The translations under genes and the position numbers were made by a program. From contig NZ_CP046253.1 of NCBI RefSeq assembly GCF_009720145.1, positions 868,001 through 932,000 of the forward strand: a DNA stretch of 64,000 bases, read 5' to 3'. The stretch's first letter is position 1. Every line of letters begins with the position of its first letter. The stretch is from Sphingobium sp. CAP-1 (GTDB lineage Bacteria; Pseudomonadota; Alphaproteobacteria; Sphingomonadales; Sphingomonadaceae). Positions 17,601-24,563 of the stretch are shown here, piece after piece. The notes beneath the pieces were generated by a model. The model made no database searches. It was not told the DNA's origin and saw nothing but the letters and a program-made list of their open reading frames with translations.

Positions 17601-17882
17601 AACGGTGACGACGACCTTGCCGTCACCGGTCGACTGGCTGCTCTGATAGAGCATGTCGTCGACGCCGTTGATTTCCTGCTCGATCGGCGCGGCCACGGTC
17701 GATGCGACCGTTTCCGCCGATGCACCGGGATATTGGGCGGACACCGTGACCGTGGGCGGCACGATGTCGGGATATTGGGACACCGGCAGGCCGATGAAGG
17801 CGAGCGCGCCGACCACGGTGATGACCACCGCGATCACGGCGGCGAAGATCGGCCGGTCGATGAAGAAACGGGAAAAGCGCAT
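14700..17882 (-). CDS. RND multidrug efflux permease (AcrB/MexB, HAE1 family)
   Basis: This 1060-residue inner-membrane proton-drug antiporter has the full HAE1 length and order. It starts MRFSRFFIDRPIFAAVIAV (TM1), followed by the porter domain with YPGASAETVASTVAAPIEQEINGVDDM, and TM4 with GIVVDDAIVVVENVER carrying the paired proton-relay aspartates. The second half repeats the fold and has LAAKNAILVVEFAKQ. ATG 17882 follows AAAGGA. It sits between its adaptor (94 bases upstream) and the outer-membrane channel. Substrate specificity cannot be read from sequence; neighbours suggest export of phenolics or solvents. Confidence 0.95.
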   Translation of the reverse strand: MRFSRFFIDRPIFAAVIAVVITVVGALAFIGLPVSQYPDIVPPTVTVSAQYPGASAETVASTVAAPIEQEINGVDDMLYQSSQSTGDGKVVVTVTFKVGTDLDAAQVLVQNRVAVAIPRLPEEVQRLGVVTRKTTPEFLMVVNLQSPDGTFDRNYLSNYALTQVRDRLARLDGVGDVQLFGSRDYAMRVWIDPDRAAALDLTAGEIVSALRAQNVQVSAGSIGQPPYDRGEAFQLGVEMQGRLTTPEQFSDIVIRTDADGRQVRVADVARVELGAQDYGINTYLSNKPTVVIAVMQRPGSNALDAAEKVKAEMDGLSKRFPKGLEYSVIYNPTEFISQSIDAVYHTLIEAVLLVVLVILVFLQNWRAAIIPIIAIPVSLIGTAAILAGLGYSLNNLSLFGLVLAIGIVVDDAIVVVENVERNIEQGMSPLEAARTSMDEVSTALVAIVLVLCAVFVPTLFITGISGAFYQQFAVTISTATIISLILSLTLSPAAAARLLHAKHGPRDRSGDPIWRQKLGVLVDAFNHGFDRMSAGYGRLTRFLVARPKKMLLTYSGLIAATIALFWVTPGGFIPAQDQGYFLAVVQLPSGASLERTDKVAREVAAKILPIKGLRGAVMFAGFHGPSQTQAPNSAAIYFPFKSFAERKKEGVTYAAIMEQANKAVAGYDKARILLVPPPLIQGIGSAGGYRMMLEDREDRGYAELNKVAQEMIAKANQSPSLSMVYTLFDVGTPRVYADVDRRKADLLGVPPERIFEAMQVYLGSAFVNDFNLLGRTYRVTAQADADHRGTVADIANLKTRSNSGQMVPIGSVSTFKDKTGPYRVVRYNLLPAVEIDGDTAPGYSSGQSLSTMEKLADAAPAGYGAEWTGVAYQQKIAGNTAGLVFGMAVFFVFLVLAAQYESLTLPLSIILIVPMCLFAAMLGVNLRGMDNNILTQIGLVVLIALAAKNAILVVEFAKQAEEEQGLSPVEAAVQAAQTRLRPILMTSFAFILGAVPLVIATGAGAELRQALGTAVFFGMAGVTAFGLLFTPTFYVVCRALGDRFARRRRAETEPALQPAE

Positions 17883-17976
17883 CGGATCATCCTTTGCGAA
17901 CGAGCAAAAGGGATACCGCGCGATCCGGCCGGGCCGGATCGCGGGCAGTGGATGAGATTATGGGCCGCTGGCGCGT

Positions 17977-19236
17977 TTAGCGGGCGAAGGTCGCCTGCCC
18001 GGCCACGGGTGCAACGCTGTCGACTGGCGTGACCGGCACTGGTGTCGGTCGGACCGAAGCCGGTTTCACCGCCACTCTGGCGCCAGGCATCGCCGCCTGG
18101 ATGTTGGTCACGATCACCCGGTCCTGCGGGCTGAGGCCCGACCGGATGATCCGCAATCCGTCAACGATCGGACCAAGCTCAACCGGCTTGACCGCAACGC
18201 TGTCATCCTTGCCCACGACCAGCACGGTCTTGCGCGCCTGATCGGACTGGATCGCCTCGTCCGGGACCAGCAGGGCGTTAGCCTTGCCGCCATTGGCCAG
18301 ACGCATATTGCCGAACAGGCCGGGAGTCAGGAAATTGTCGGGATTGTCGAATATCGCGCGAACGCGGATCGTGCCGGAGCGCGGATCAAGACCATTGTCG
18401 GTAAAGTCGAGCCTGCCCTTGTGGCGATAGTCGGCCTCATCCTGCAACCGCACCTCGACCGCGCCGCCGGCCTCCTTGTCGCGCTGCGACTTCAGATAGA
18501 GCGCTTCGGACGCATCGAAGGTAAAGTAAATGGGATCGAGCTTGTTGACCGTGGTCAGCAGGGTAGCGCCATTGCCCTCCGCCCCGGCCACCAGATTGCC
18601 GATATCGACGCGACGGTCCGAGACGCGACCCGAAATGGGCGCGCGGACCTGGGTGAACTCGACATCCAGCGCGCGCTGCCGTTCGCGTGCTTGCGCCCCG
18701 GCCAGTGCGGCTTGCGCCGCCTGAAGGCGGGAGCGCAGCGCATCCACTTCGCTGGCCGACACGGCCTCGTCGCCGCTCAGCCGCTGGACGCGGGCATAGT
18801 CGTTCTGCGCCAGCAGCAGCGCGCTGCGGGCCGATGCGCTGCTCGCCCGCGCCTCGGCCAGTGCCGCCAGAAACGGCCGCTGATCGATGGTGAAAAGCAA
18901 TTGCCCCTGACGCACATAGTCGCCGTCACGGAAATGGATGGCCGTCACCGCGCCCGACACGCGCGGGCGGATTTCGACCGTCTGACTGGGTGCGAAGCGA
19001 CCGACATAATCGTCCCACTGGGTCACGCTGCGGACAAGCGGCGCGGATACGCCGACGGCCGCCAGCGGCGCGGCGGAGGCCTGCGCCTCCGGCTGGCCCA
19101 GATATTGCCAGCCCATGCCACCCAGCACCGCAACGCCCAGCGCCGCCCAGCCGATATGGCGCCCGCGCCATCGCCGCGTTCCGGGCCGGATGGCCGTCGC
19201 CGGCGTATCGGCATCGATCTTTGCGATCATGTTCAT
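17977..19236 (-). CDS. RND efflux periplasmic adaptor (membrane fusion protein)
   Basis: This 419-residue HlyD/AcrA-type adaptor links the RND pump to the outer-membrane channel. One N-terminal transmembrane helix (about residues 29-46) is followed by the lipoyl half GAVTAIHFRDGDYVRQGQLLFTID, a helical hairpin (residues about 120-190), the second lipoyl half VRAPISGRVSDRRVDIGNLV and beta-barrel domains. It starts at ATG 19236, overlapping the upstream gene stop by four bases (ATGA). The tail is Pro/Val-rich. Confidence 0.93.
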   Translation of the reverse strand: MNMIAKIDADTPATAIRPGTRRWRGRHIGWAALGVAVLGGMGWQYLGQPEAQASAAPLAAVGVSAPLVRSVTQWDDYVGRFAPSQTVEIRPRVSGAVTAIHFRDGDYVRQGQLLFTIDQRPFLAALAEARASSASARSALLLAQNDYARVQRLSGDEAVSASEVDALRSRLQAAQAALAGAQARERQRALDVEFTQVRAPISGRVSDRRVDIGNLVAGAEGNGATLLTTVNKLDPIYFTFDASEALYLKSQRDKEAGGAVEVRLQDEADYRHKGRLDFTDNGLDPRSGTIRVRAIFDNPDNFLTPGLFGNMRLANGGKANALLVPDEAIQSDQARKTVLVVGKDDSVAVKPVELGPIVDGLRIIRSGLSPQDRVIVTNIQAAMPGARVAVKPASVRPTPVPVTPVDSVAPVAGQATFAR

Positions 19237-19649
19237 GCATAAATCCCTTTGAAATTGTGGCGCTCGGCATTGACGGCGGTGAGCAACGTTTCGAGCTGCC
19301 CCTCGCTAAAGCCGGCCTTCTGAAAATCGGCGATGGCGGAGGGACGGACAGCAAAGCCTTCATGCCAGGCCTCAACCGCCAGCCGGCGCAACGCCTCCAG
19401 CTTGCCGTTCGCCAGCCTGAAATGCGGCTGCGGTCCAAAGATCAGCGCCCTGATCCGTGACCAGCGACCCGGTTCGCGCAGCGAGGCGCGACCGTCGGTG
19501 CGCGCCAGACGCACGATCTGCCATTCCATCGGCGACAAATTGGTAGCCGACAGGCCGGTCGCGACCGCTTTGATCCGGTCGCGGATCGCGGGCAAGGAGA
19601 TGCCGTCCCCCGCCGCCGGCAGCGGCTGGGCAAAATCGATATAGGCCAT
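19233..19649 (-). CDS. Small protein of unknown function, first gene of the RND operon
   Basis: I do not recognise this 138-residue protein. It is hydrophilic and mainly helical: MAYIDFAQPLPAAGDGI, then SLPAIRDRIKAVATGLSATNLSPMEWQIVRLAR and a C-terminal helical part ending ERHNFKGIYA. There is no signal peptide or membrane segment, so it is probably cytoplasmic. ATG 19649 follows AAGGGGAC. Its stop overlaps the adaptor start, so it is translated as the leader cistron of the efflux operon, downstream of two TetR-type operators. Confidence 0.8.
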   Translation of the reverse strand: MAYIDFAQPLPAAGDGISLPAIRDRIKAVATGLSATNLSPMEWQIVRLARTDGRASLREPGRWSRIRALIFGPQPHFRLANGKLEALRRLAVEAWHEGFAVRPSAIADFQKAGFSEGQLETLLTAVNAERHNFKGIYA

Positions 19650-19867
19650 GGTCAGTCCCCTTATTTGGCCACAGTCCGTCCGCCCGCACCGGCAGGGTGC
19701 GGGAATGGGCAAACCACCCGCGTCAGGACGAAGTCCCGACCGGCATAGCCAGACGAAATAATGTCAGCGGCGTGCAGAATCGCGCCGCCCGATCGATGTC
19801 GCTCGATTAGCGTATACAGATGCTATGCATGGAGCCTCCTTCGAGGCCGACGCCTCAACCGGATTTC

Positions 19868-19881
19868 ATACTTATCGGTAT
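19868..19881. promoter_or_regulatory. Operator C, second copy, degenerate (ATACTTATCGGTAT)
   Basis: Read on the minus strand it is ATACCGATAAGTAT, two mismatches from ATACCGATCGGTAT. It overlaps the predicted -10 element of the RND promoter. Confidence 0.55.
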
Positions 19882-19906
19882 ATAATGATATGCTGCATTG
19901 CGTCAA
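19879..19906 (-). promoter_or_regulatory. Predicted sigma-70 type promoter of the RND operon
   Basis: On the minus strand TTGACG (19906-19901) and TATATA (19884-19879) are separated by 16 bases. It lies in the 319-base gap 19650-19968 and is bracketed by operator C copies. The rest of that gap shows no gene. Confidence 0.5.
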
Positions 19907-19916
19907 CCGCTTTCTA

Positions 19917-19928
19917 TACCGATCGGTA
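19917..19928. promoter_or_regulatory. Operator C at the RND promoter (TACCGATCGGTA)
   Basis: Perfect 12-bp palindrome just upstream of the predicted -35 box. An extended copy overlaps the start codon of the neighbouring TetR gene, so TetR probably represses both. Confidence 0.75.
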
Positions 19929-19968
19929 AAATTTTATGAAGCGCGGTTGAAAGGACGGTTTCGCAGGT

Positions 19969-20580
19969 TCAGGCGGTAGGCCACATGGCGAGCGTGGTTT
20001 CCATCAACTGCTCCAGTTGAGCCCGTGTCGCGCCGCCGCTCGCCTGCACGCCCATCCCCTGAAGTATGGCGGTCAGATAGGTGGCGATCGCTGCCGGCTC
20101 GATGCCGGCGGGCAGGTCGCCCTCCGCCCTGGCGCGCTCCAGCCGCTCGATCAGCGCCTTGTCGGATGAAGCGCGACGGGCGATGACATCGGGCTTGATC
20201 GACTCCGCCTGGGTGGTGCAGGCGACCATGCTGATAACCCCCAGACAGGCGCGCGGATCATTGCCGCCGGTCTGGATGTCCAGCGTGCCGCGCAACAGCC
20301 GTTCGGCCACCCCCCGCGCGGTCGGTGCGTCCAGCGCAGAGCGCATATAGCAGAGCTTGTCGCGCTCATAGAGGTCGAGCGCCTTGTGAAACAGCGCTTC
20401 CTTATTGCCGAAACAGGCATAAAGGCTGGGTTTGGTGATGCCCATCGCCTCGGTCAGGTCGGCCAGCGACGCCCCCTCATACCCTTTGGCCCAAAAGACC
20501 TGGAGGGCAGCCGCAAGCGCTTCCTCAGGATCAAATTCCCTCGGTCGTCCTCTCGTGACAGGCTCGGCTACGCTTTTCAT
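19969..20580 (-). CDS. TetR-family repressor, probable regulator of the RND operon
   Basis: This 203-residue regulator has an N-terminal TetR helix-turn-helix (GRPREFDPEEALAAALQVFWAKGYEGASLADLTEAMGITKPSLYACFGNKEALF, about residues 11-65, best read in pieces) and a C-terminal ligand domain of the TetR_C/YxaF type. The ATG at 20580 lies inside its own operator (20579-20592) and has no ribosome site, so the mRNA may be leaderless; an in-frame ATG at 20637 is the alternative and also lacks one. It is encoded upstream of the pump operon on the same strand and shares its operator, so autoregulation plus pump control is likely. Confidence 0.88.
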   Translation of the reverse strand: MKSVAEPVTRGRPREFDPEEALAAALQVFWAKGYEGASLADLTEAMGITKPSLYACFGNKEALFHKALDLYERDKLCYMRSALDAPTARGVAERLLRGTLDIQTGGNDPRACLGVISMVACTTQAESIKPDVIARRASSDKALIERLERARAEGDLPAGIEPAAIATYLTAILQGMGVQASGGATRAQLEQLMETTLAMWPTA

Positions 20581-20592
20581 ACCGATCGGTAT
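20579..20592. promoter_or_regulatory. Operator C at the tetR start (ATACCGATCGGTAT)
   Basis: Perfect 14-bp palindrome overlapping the first codon of tetR. The same core occurs at 19917-19928 before the RND operon. Confidence 0.75.
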
Positions 20593-20644
20593 ATAGGTGG
20601 AGCGGGTCCGCTTGTCCACCGCCGCCGACGCCTTCATTAATTTC

Positions 20645-20661
20645 GTATATATGATATATAC
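20645..20661. promoter_or_regulatory. 17-bp palindrome between tetR and the MetE-like gene
   Basis: GTATATAT-G-ATATATAC is perfect around a central G. It lies 48 bases upstream of the MetE-like ATG in AT-rich promoter DNA. The binding protein is unknown; the nearby IclR regulator is one candidate. Confidence 0.5.
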
Positions 20662-20709
20662 ATAATTGCGAAATAATGCCAGCATAGCCGCATCAGGAGG
20701 AGGATCGCC

Positions 20710-21846
20710 ATGCCCATAGCCACCACCCATGTCGGCAGCCTGCCGCGCGGCGACGCGCTGACCCCGCTGCTGCTGGCCCGCGACAAGGGTGAAGCCTATG
20801 ACGCCGCGGCCTTCGACGCCACGGTCCAGGGCGCAGTGACCGATGCGGTCGCGCAACAGCGTGCGGCCGGCGTCGATATCGTCAGCGACGGCGAACTGGG
20901 CAAGGTCGGCTATTCCACCTATATGATCGAACGGCTGTCAGGCTTTGGCGGCCATATCGACCGCAAACCCGCCGCCGATCTCGCCCCGCTGCCCGAATTG
21001 CGGCAGAAACTCGCAGCCATCATGGGGTCACAGGAATTTACCCGTGCCTCCTGCATCGGGCCGGTGCGGTTGGTGACGCTCGACCCGCTGCATGAGGATA
21101 TCAGGCGATTCAAGGCCGCGCTGGCCGATCATCCGGGCGGCCGCGCCTTCATGAATGCCGCCTCCCCCGGCCTCATCACCGCCTTTCAGGTCAATCGCCA
21201 CTATCCCAGCCATGACGCCTATCTGGCCGATCTGATCGATGCGATGCGTGAAGAATATGAAACGATCGTAGCGGCGGGATTCGACCTGCAACTCGATTGC
21301 CCCGACCTCGCCATGTCGCGCCACACCGGCTATCAGGAGGCAAGCGAGGAAGAATTTCTGAAGATCGCCGCCGCCAATGTCGCGGCGCTCAACGCCGCCA
21401 CCGTCAATATCCCGCCGGAGCGGATGCGGATGCATATCTGCTGGGGCAATTATGAAGGGCCGCACGATCATGACATTCCGCTGGAAAAGGTGATCGACAT
21501 CATTCTGTCCGCCCGCCCCGCGACGGTTCTGTTCGAAGGTGCCAATCCGTGCCACGAACATGAATGGACGGTCTGGCGCGACGCGGCCGATCGGGGGGCG
21601 CTGCCCGACGACAAGATATTGGCCCCCGGCCTGATCGACACCTGTTCCAACTATGTCGAACATCCCGAACTGATCGCCCAGCGGATCGAGCGCTTCGCCA
21701 GCATCGTCGGCAAGGAGCGGGTGATTGCCAGCACCGATTGCGGCTTCGGCACCTTCGCCGGATATGGCAAGATCGACCCGGCCGTGACCTGGAAGAAGCT
21801 GCGGTCGCTGCGCGCCGGCGCCGACATTGCGGACGCCCGGCTGTGA
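20710..21846 (+). CDS. MetE-like (cobalamin-independent methionine synthase C-terminal domain) methyltransferase
   Basis: This 378-residue protein corresponds to the C-terminal catalytic barrel of MetE, without the N-terminal duplicate (full MetE is about 750 residues). It starts PIATTHVGSLPR, continues VSDGELGKVGY, and keeps zinc ligands H242 and C244 (MHICWGN), probably E276, and C344 (STDCGFG). Short MetE-like proteins transfer methyl groups between a folate or other donor and a thiol. ATG 20710 follows GGAGGAGGA. Near a LigM-like demethylase, which produces 5-methyl-tetrahydrofolate, it could help dispose of methyl groups; that is inferred. Confidence 0.85.
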   Translation: MPIATTHVGSLPRGDALTPLLLARDKGEAYDAAAFDATVQGAVTDAVAQQRAAGVDIVSDGELGKVGYSTYMIERLSGFGGHIDRKPAADLAPLPELRQKLAAIMGSQEFTRASCIGPVRLVTLDPLHEDIRRFKAALADHPGGRAFMNAASPGLITAFQVNRHYPSHDAYLADLIDAMREEYETIVAAGFDLQLDCPDLAMSRHTGYQEASEEEFLKIAAANVAALNAATVNIPPERMRMHICWGNYEGPHDHDIPLEKVIDIILSARPATVLFEGANPCHEHEWTVWRDAADRGALPDDKILAPGLIDTCSNYVEHPELIAQRIERFASIVGKERVIASTDCGFGTFAGYGKIDPAVTWKKLRSLRAGADIADARL

Positions 21847-22232
21847 CGGAGGAACAGCGTCGCGCGATCGAGCAGGATTGCGCCCGACTGGTCGCGCTCT
21901 ACGCCAACCTCAATGACGCTGGCCGATGGCCGGATGTCGCGGCGCTCTACGCGCCCGATGGCCGGATGGCGCGCCCAACCGCGCCCGACGACTGGGTCGC
22001 GGGGCGCGACGCGATCCTGGCCGCCTTCCTTGCCCGACCAGCGCGGACCACCCGCCATGTCTGTTCCAACATCGTCATCGACGTGGTGGACGACACCCAT
22101 GCGCGGGGCGAAAGCGCGATGCTGTTGTTCACCGGCGATGCTGCGCCTAAGGTCGGCAGCTTTAACGATGTTTTCGTCCGCACGGACGCAGGCTGGCGTT
22201 TTGCCGAAAGGCGCGGCAGCCTGATCTTCTAG
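21843..22232 (+). CDS. SnoaL-like NTF2-fold protein, coupled to the MetE-like gene
   Basis: This 129-residue protein starts at a GTG overlapping the MetE-like stop by four bases (GTGA), giving MTEEQRRAIEQDCARLVALY. It shows the SnoaL layout: N-terminal helix, ALYAPDGRMARP, WVAGRDAILAAFLAR, TRHVCSNIVIDVVDD and the C-terminal strand GWRFAERRGSLIF. The same frame remains open far upstream inside the methyltransferase gene, so the start could be missed. The function is unknown; it is one of four NTF2-fold proteins in this window. Confidence 0.82.
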   Translation: MTEEQRRAIEQDCARLVALYANLNDAGRWPDVAALYAPDGRMARPTAPDDWVAGRDAILAAFLARPARTTRHVCSNIVIDVVDDTHARGESAMLLFTGDAAPKVGSFNDVFVRTDAGWRFAERRGSLIF

Positions 22233-22247
22233 GGGGTATTGCCGGCC

Positions 22248-23009
22248 ATGAATGGGACCACGCCGTCCACCGTCAAATCGGCGATGCGCACCATCGATAT
22301 CATCGAATATGTCGTCGCGCGTCCCGCCGGCGTCGTGGCGCAGGAAATTGCGGCAGGCCTCGCCATTCCGGTCAGCAGCCTGTCCTATCTGCTCGCGACG
22401 CTGGTGGAGCGCCAGTATCTGGCGCGCGACGGCCGCCGCTACCTGCCCGGCCCGGCACTGGAGCGGCTGGCCTCACCCCGCATCGCCATGTCGCTGGCCG
22501 ACAAGGTGCGGCCGCTGGTCAAGTCGCTGCGGTTGCAGATCAACGAAACGGCGTCCTTCTTCGTTCGCGACGGCTGGCATCTGGAGGCGATCGTCACCGA
22601 GACGGCGGAACAGTCGCTCCGCTATTCGATCAGCGTCGGCACCCGCAGCCCGCTCCATTGTCTGGCGGCGGGCAAGGCGCTGCTCGCGACTCTGTCCGAC
22701 GCGGAACTGGACGCCTATTTCACGCAGACCCCGCTCGACAGCTTCACCCCCAGCAGCATCACCGATGCGGGCCGGCTGCGCGCCGAACTGGCGGAGGTGC
22801 GGGCGACCGGCATCGGCCGCACGCGGGAGGAATATACGCCGGGCATTTGCGGCCTGGGCATGGCGGTGATGGTGGATGGCGTGGCGACCGGCGCGTTCGC
22901 CGTGGCGATCCCGGTGCCACGCTTCAGCGAGGAGTTGGAGGCCCGCGCCATCGCCAGGCTGCAACAGGCGGTGGGCCTGTTCGTCGCGGCCGAATCGCCA
23001 GCCGGGTAG
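22248..23009 (+). CDS. IclR-family transcriptional regulator
   Basis: This 253-residue regulator has an N-terminal winged helix (KSAMRTIDIIEYVVARPAGVVAQEIAAGLAIPVSSLSYLL, read in pieces) and the IclR effector domain with GTRSPLHCLAAGKALLA and REEYTPGICGLGMAVMV. IclR proteins usually control aromatic or acid catabolic operons. I took ATG 22248; a TTG at 22239 is in frame but too close to AGGGGG. It is encoded between the MetE-like/SnoaL genes and the convergent LigM-like operon and may regulate either. Confidence 0.9.
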   Translation: MNGTTPSTVKSAMRTIDIIEYVVARPAGVVAQEIAAGLAIPVSSLSYLLATLVERQYLARDGRRYLPGPALERLASPRIAMSLADKVRPLVKSLRLQINETASFFVRDGWHLEAIVTETAEQSLRYSISVGTRSPLHCLAAGKALLATLSDAELDAYFTQTPLDSFTPSSITDAGRLRAELAEVRATGIGRTREEYTPGICGLGMAVMVDGVATGAFAVAIPVPRFSEELEARAIARLQQAVGLFVAAESPAG

Positions 23010-23108
23010 CTTGCCACGCACCATCAGGGTCGCGACCCGAAGCTCATAGTGTCACACGTTGCTTGCGCCAGCGAAGCGCCCGTATTCATCGCGATCGCCC
23101 CACAACAA

Positions 23109-23138
23109 AACGGGGGACGCCTTGCGGCATCCCCCGTT
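23109..23138 (-). terminator. Rho-independent terminator of the LigM-like operon
   Basis: The hairpin AACGGGGGACGCC / GGCATCCCCCGTT (one mismatch, TTGC loop) is followed on the minus strand by TTTTGTTGTG. It lies 24 bases beyond the demethylase stop. Confidence 0.8.
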
Positions 23139-23162
23139 CCTCCCGCTCTGGACTGGACCGGA

Positions 23163-24563
23163 TCAGGCAGCCTTGGTGCGCCAGCCTTCGGCATAATTGT
23201 CGCGGGCGACTTCCGAATAGGGGACCGACGACACGATCGCCTTGATCTCCGTCTGGACATGGGGTTCGACGGTCGGCTTGCGCGTGCCGCCATTGGGTTC
23301 GCCCCACAGCAAGGTGACTTCAGTGCCGGGCGCGGCGACTTCCGCATCGACCATGGCCAGCGCCAGGAAGCGGCCGGCGTTGATGGTGTAGCCGACCCAG
23401 GTCGACAGGCCGACCATCTTGCCGTCCTTCAGGACCGCGTCATAGGGGTGCATACAATAGACGGCGCTGGGAAATTCGAGGAATTTCGCCTTGTCGCCGG
23501 TCTGGAGCATCGAACTCATGACGCGGACGATATCCTCATTGTCGAGCGCCAGCGTCACCTTCTGGCGGTGGGGCTGATCCTTGATCTTTTCCAGCGCTTC
23601 GCGGCCGACGAAATCATGGTCGAACTTGACCATGATGCCATAGCCCAGTTCCCACGGATTCAGATAATAATCCTCGATATTGTCGGAAACGAAGCTGCCG
23701 CCAAGCGAGCATTTGCCCTCATAGCTGTTTTCGCCGATCCATTCGCGGAAGCCCTTCGAGCCTTCGCCGGTATAGGTGGCGGGCAGCGGTGAAGGAATCC
23801 AGCCCGATTCCAGCGTGTTGGACGAATAGGTGCGGCCGCCGCACAGGGTCAGGCCATAATCCTTGCCCGCTTCGATCAGCGCGTTGCGCACCGTGTCATA
23901 ATCCTTCCACGGGCCGAACAGTTCGTAACCCGGCTGGCCGGCCATGCCGTGGCGCAGCGCGCGCACTTCGACGCCAGCGATCATGATCGGCGCCATGTGG
24001 AAGAATTTCAGGTCCGGCGGAGTCTGACCCATCGCCTGTTCCAGCACCGGCATGGCGTTCGGCCCCTGCAACTGGAAACGATAGTTGCGGCGATAGCCCT
24101 GCTGGTCGAGCGGGCGGGCGATAGTGCGCTCGTCGCGTTCCACCTTCACGTCCCACTTGCCGGTCGAGGCCCAATATTCCACCCATTCGATCGAAGGGGC
24201 GCGGCCGACCAGCTCGAACTTCTCTTCTTCCAGATAGAAGAGGATAACGTCGCCGATCACATAGCCTTCGGGCGTGACGGGCGCGAACTGCTTGGCGCGG
24301 TTCGGCACAAAGCCCTTGAAGCTGTTGGGGGCGAGGTAGGACAGCATGTCGAACGCGCCGGGGCCGGTGACGAGCAGGTCGACCATGTGGAAGCTCTGGT
24401 TGAACAGGACCGAGCTTTCCGCCCAGCTACGCTGTTCGTCGCGCCAGTTGCTATATTCACCCGGAACGCCCGGATAGGCGTTGGGGCCGACCTGCTGGTT
24501 GCGCAGGAATTCAACGATGTCACCCTTTTCATCGAGCAACTGTTGCAGGGTCTTGTCAGTCAT
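23163..24563 (-). CDS. Tetrahydrofolate-dependent aromatic O-demethylase (LigM/DesA family)
   Basis: This 466-residue GcvT-fold methyltransferase moves the methyl of a methoxy-aromatic acid (vanillate, 3-O-methylgallate or syringate type) to tetrahydrofolate. It is collinear with LigM: NQSFHMVDLL, NRAKQFAPVTPEGYVIGDVI, GRAPSIEW, RHGMAGQPG, SNTLESGWIPSPLPA and the C-terminal GEPNGGTRKPTVEPH. LigM active-site His60, Arg122 and Tyr247 correspond to H59, R121 and Y246. ATG 24563 follows AAGGAGAGG; the upstream hydrolase stop adjoins the start (TGA-ATG). ligH and metF, usual partners of ligM, are not adjacent. Whether it prefers vanillate or syringate cannot be told. Confidence 0.9.
   Translation of the reverse strand: MTDKTLQQLLDEKGDIVEFLRNQQVGPNAYPGVPGEYSNWRDEQRSWAESSVLFNQSFHMVDLLVTGPGAFDMLSYLAPNSFKGFVPNRAKQFAPVTPEGYVIGDVILFYLEEEKFELVGRAPSIEWVEYWASTGKWDVKVERDERTIARPLDQQGYRRNYRFQLQGPNAMPVLEQAMGQTPPDLKFFHMAPIMIAGVEVRALRHGMAGQPGYELFGPWKDYDTVRNALIEAGKDYGLTLCGGRTYSSNTLESGWIPSPLPATYTGEGSKGFREWIGENSYEGKCSLGGSFVSDNIEDYYLNPWELGYGIMVKFDHDFVGREALEKIKDQPHRQKVTLALDNEDIVRVMSSMLQTGDKAKFLEFPSAVYCMHPYDAVLKDGKMVGLSTWVGYTINAGRFLALAMVDAEVAAPGTEVTLLWGEPNGGTRKPTVEPHVQTEIKAIVSSVPYSEVARDNYAEGWRTKAA

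Noticed and set aside
21261..21270. AACGATCGTA resembling operator A
   Set aside because: It lies inside the MetE-like coding sequence, lacks the full TAAC/GTTA arms and has no promoter context.
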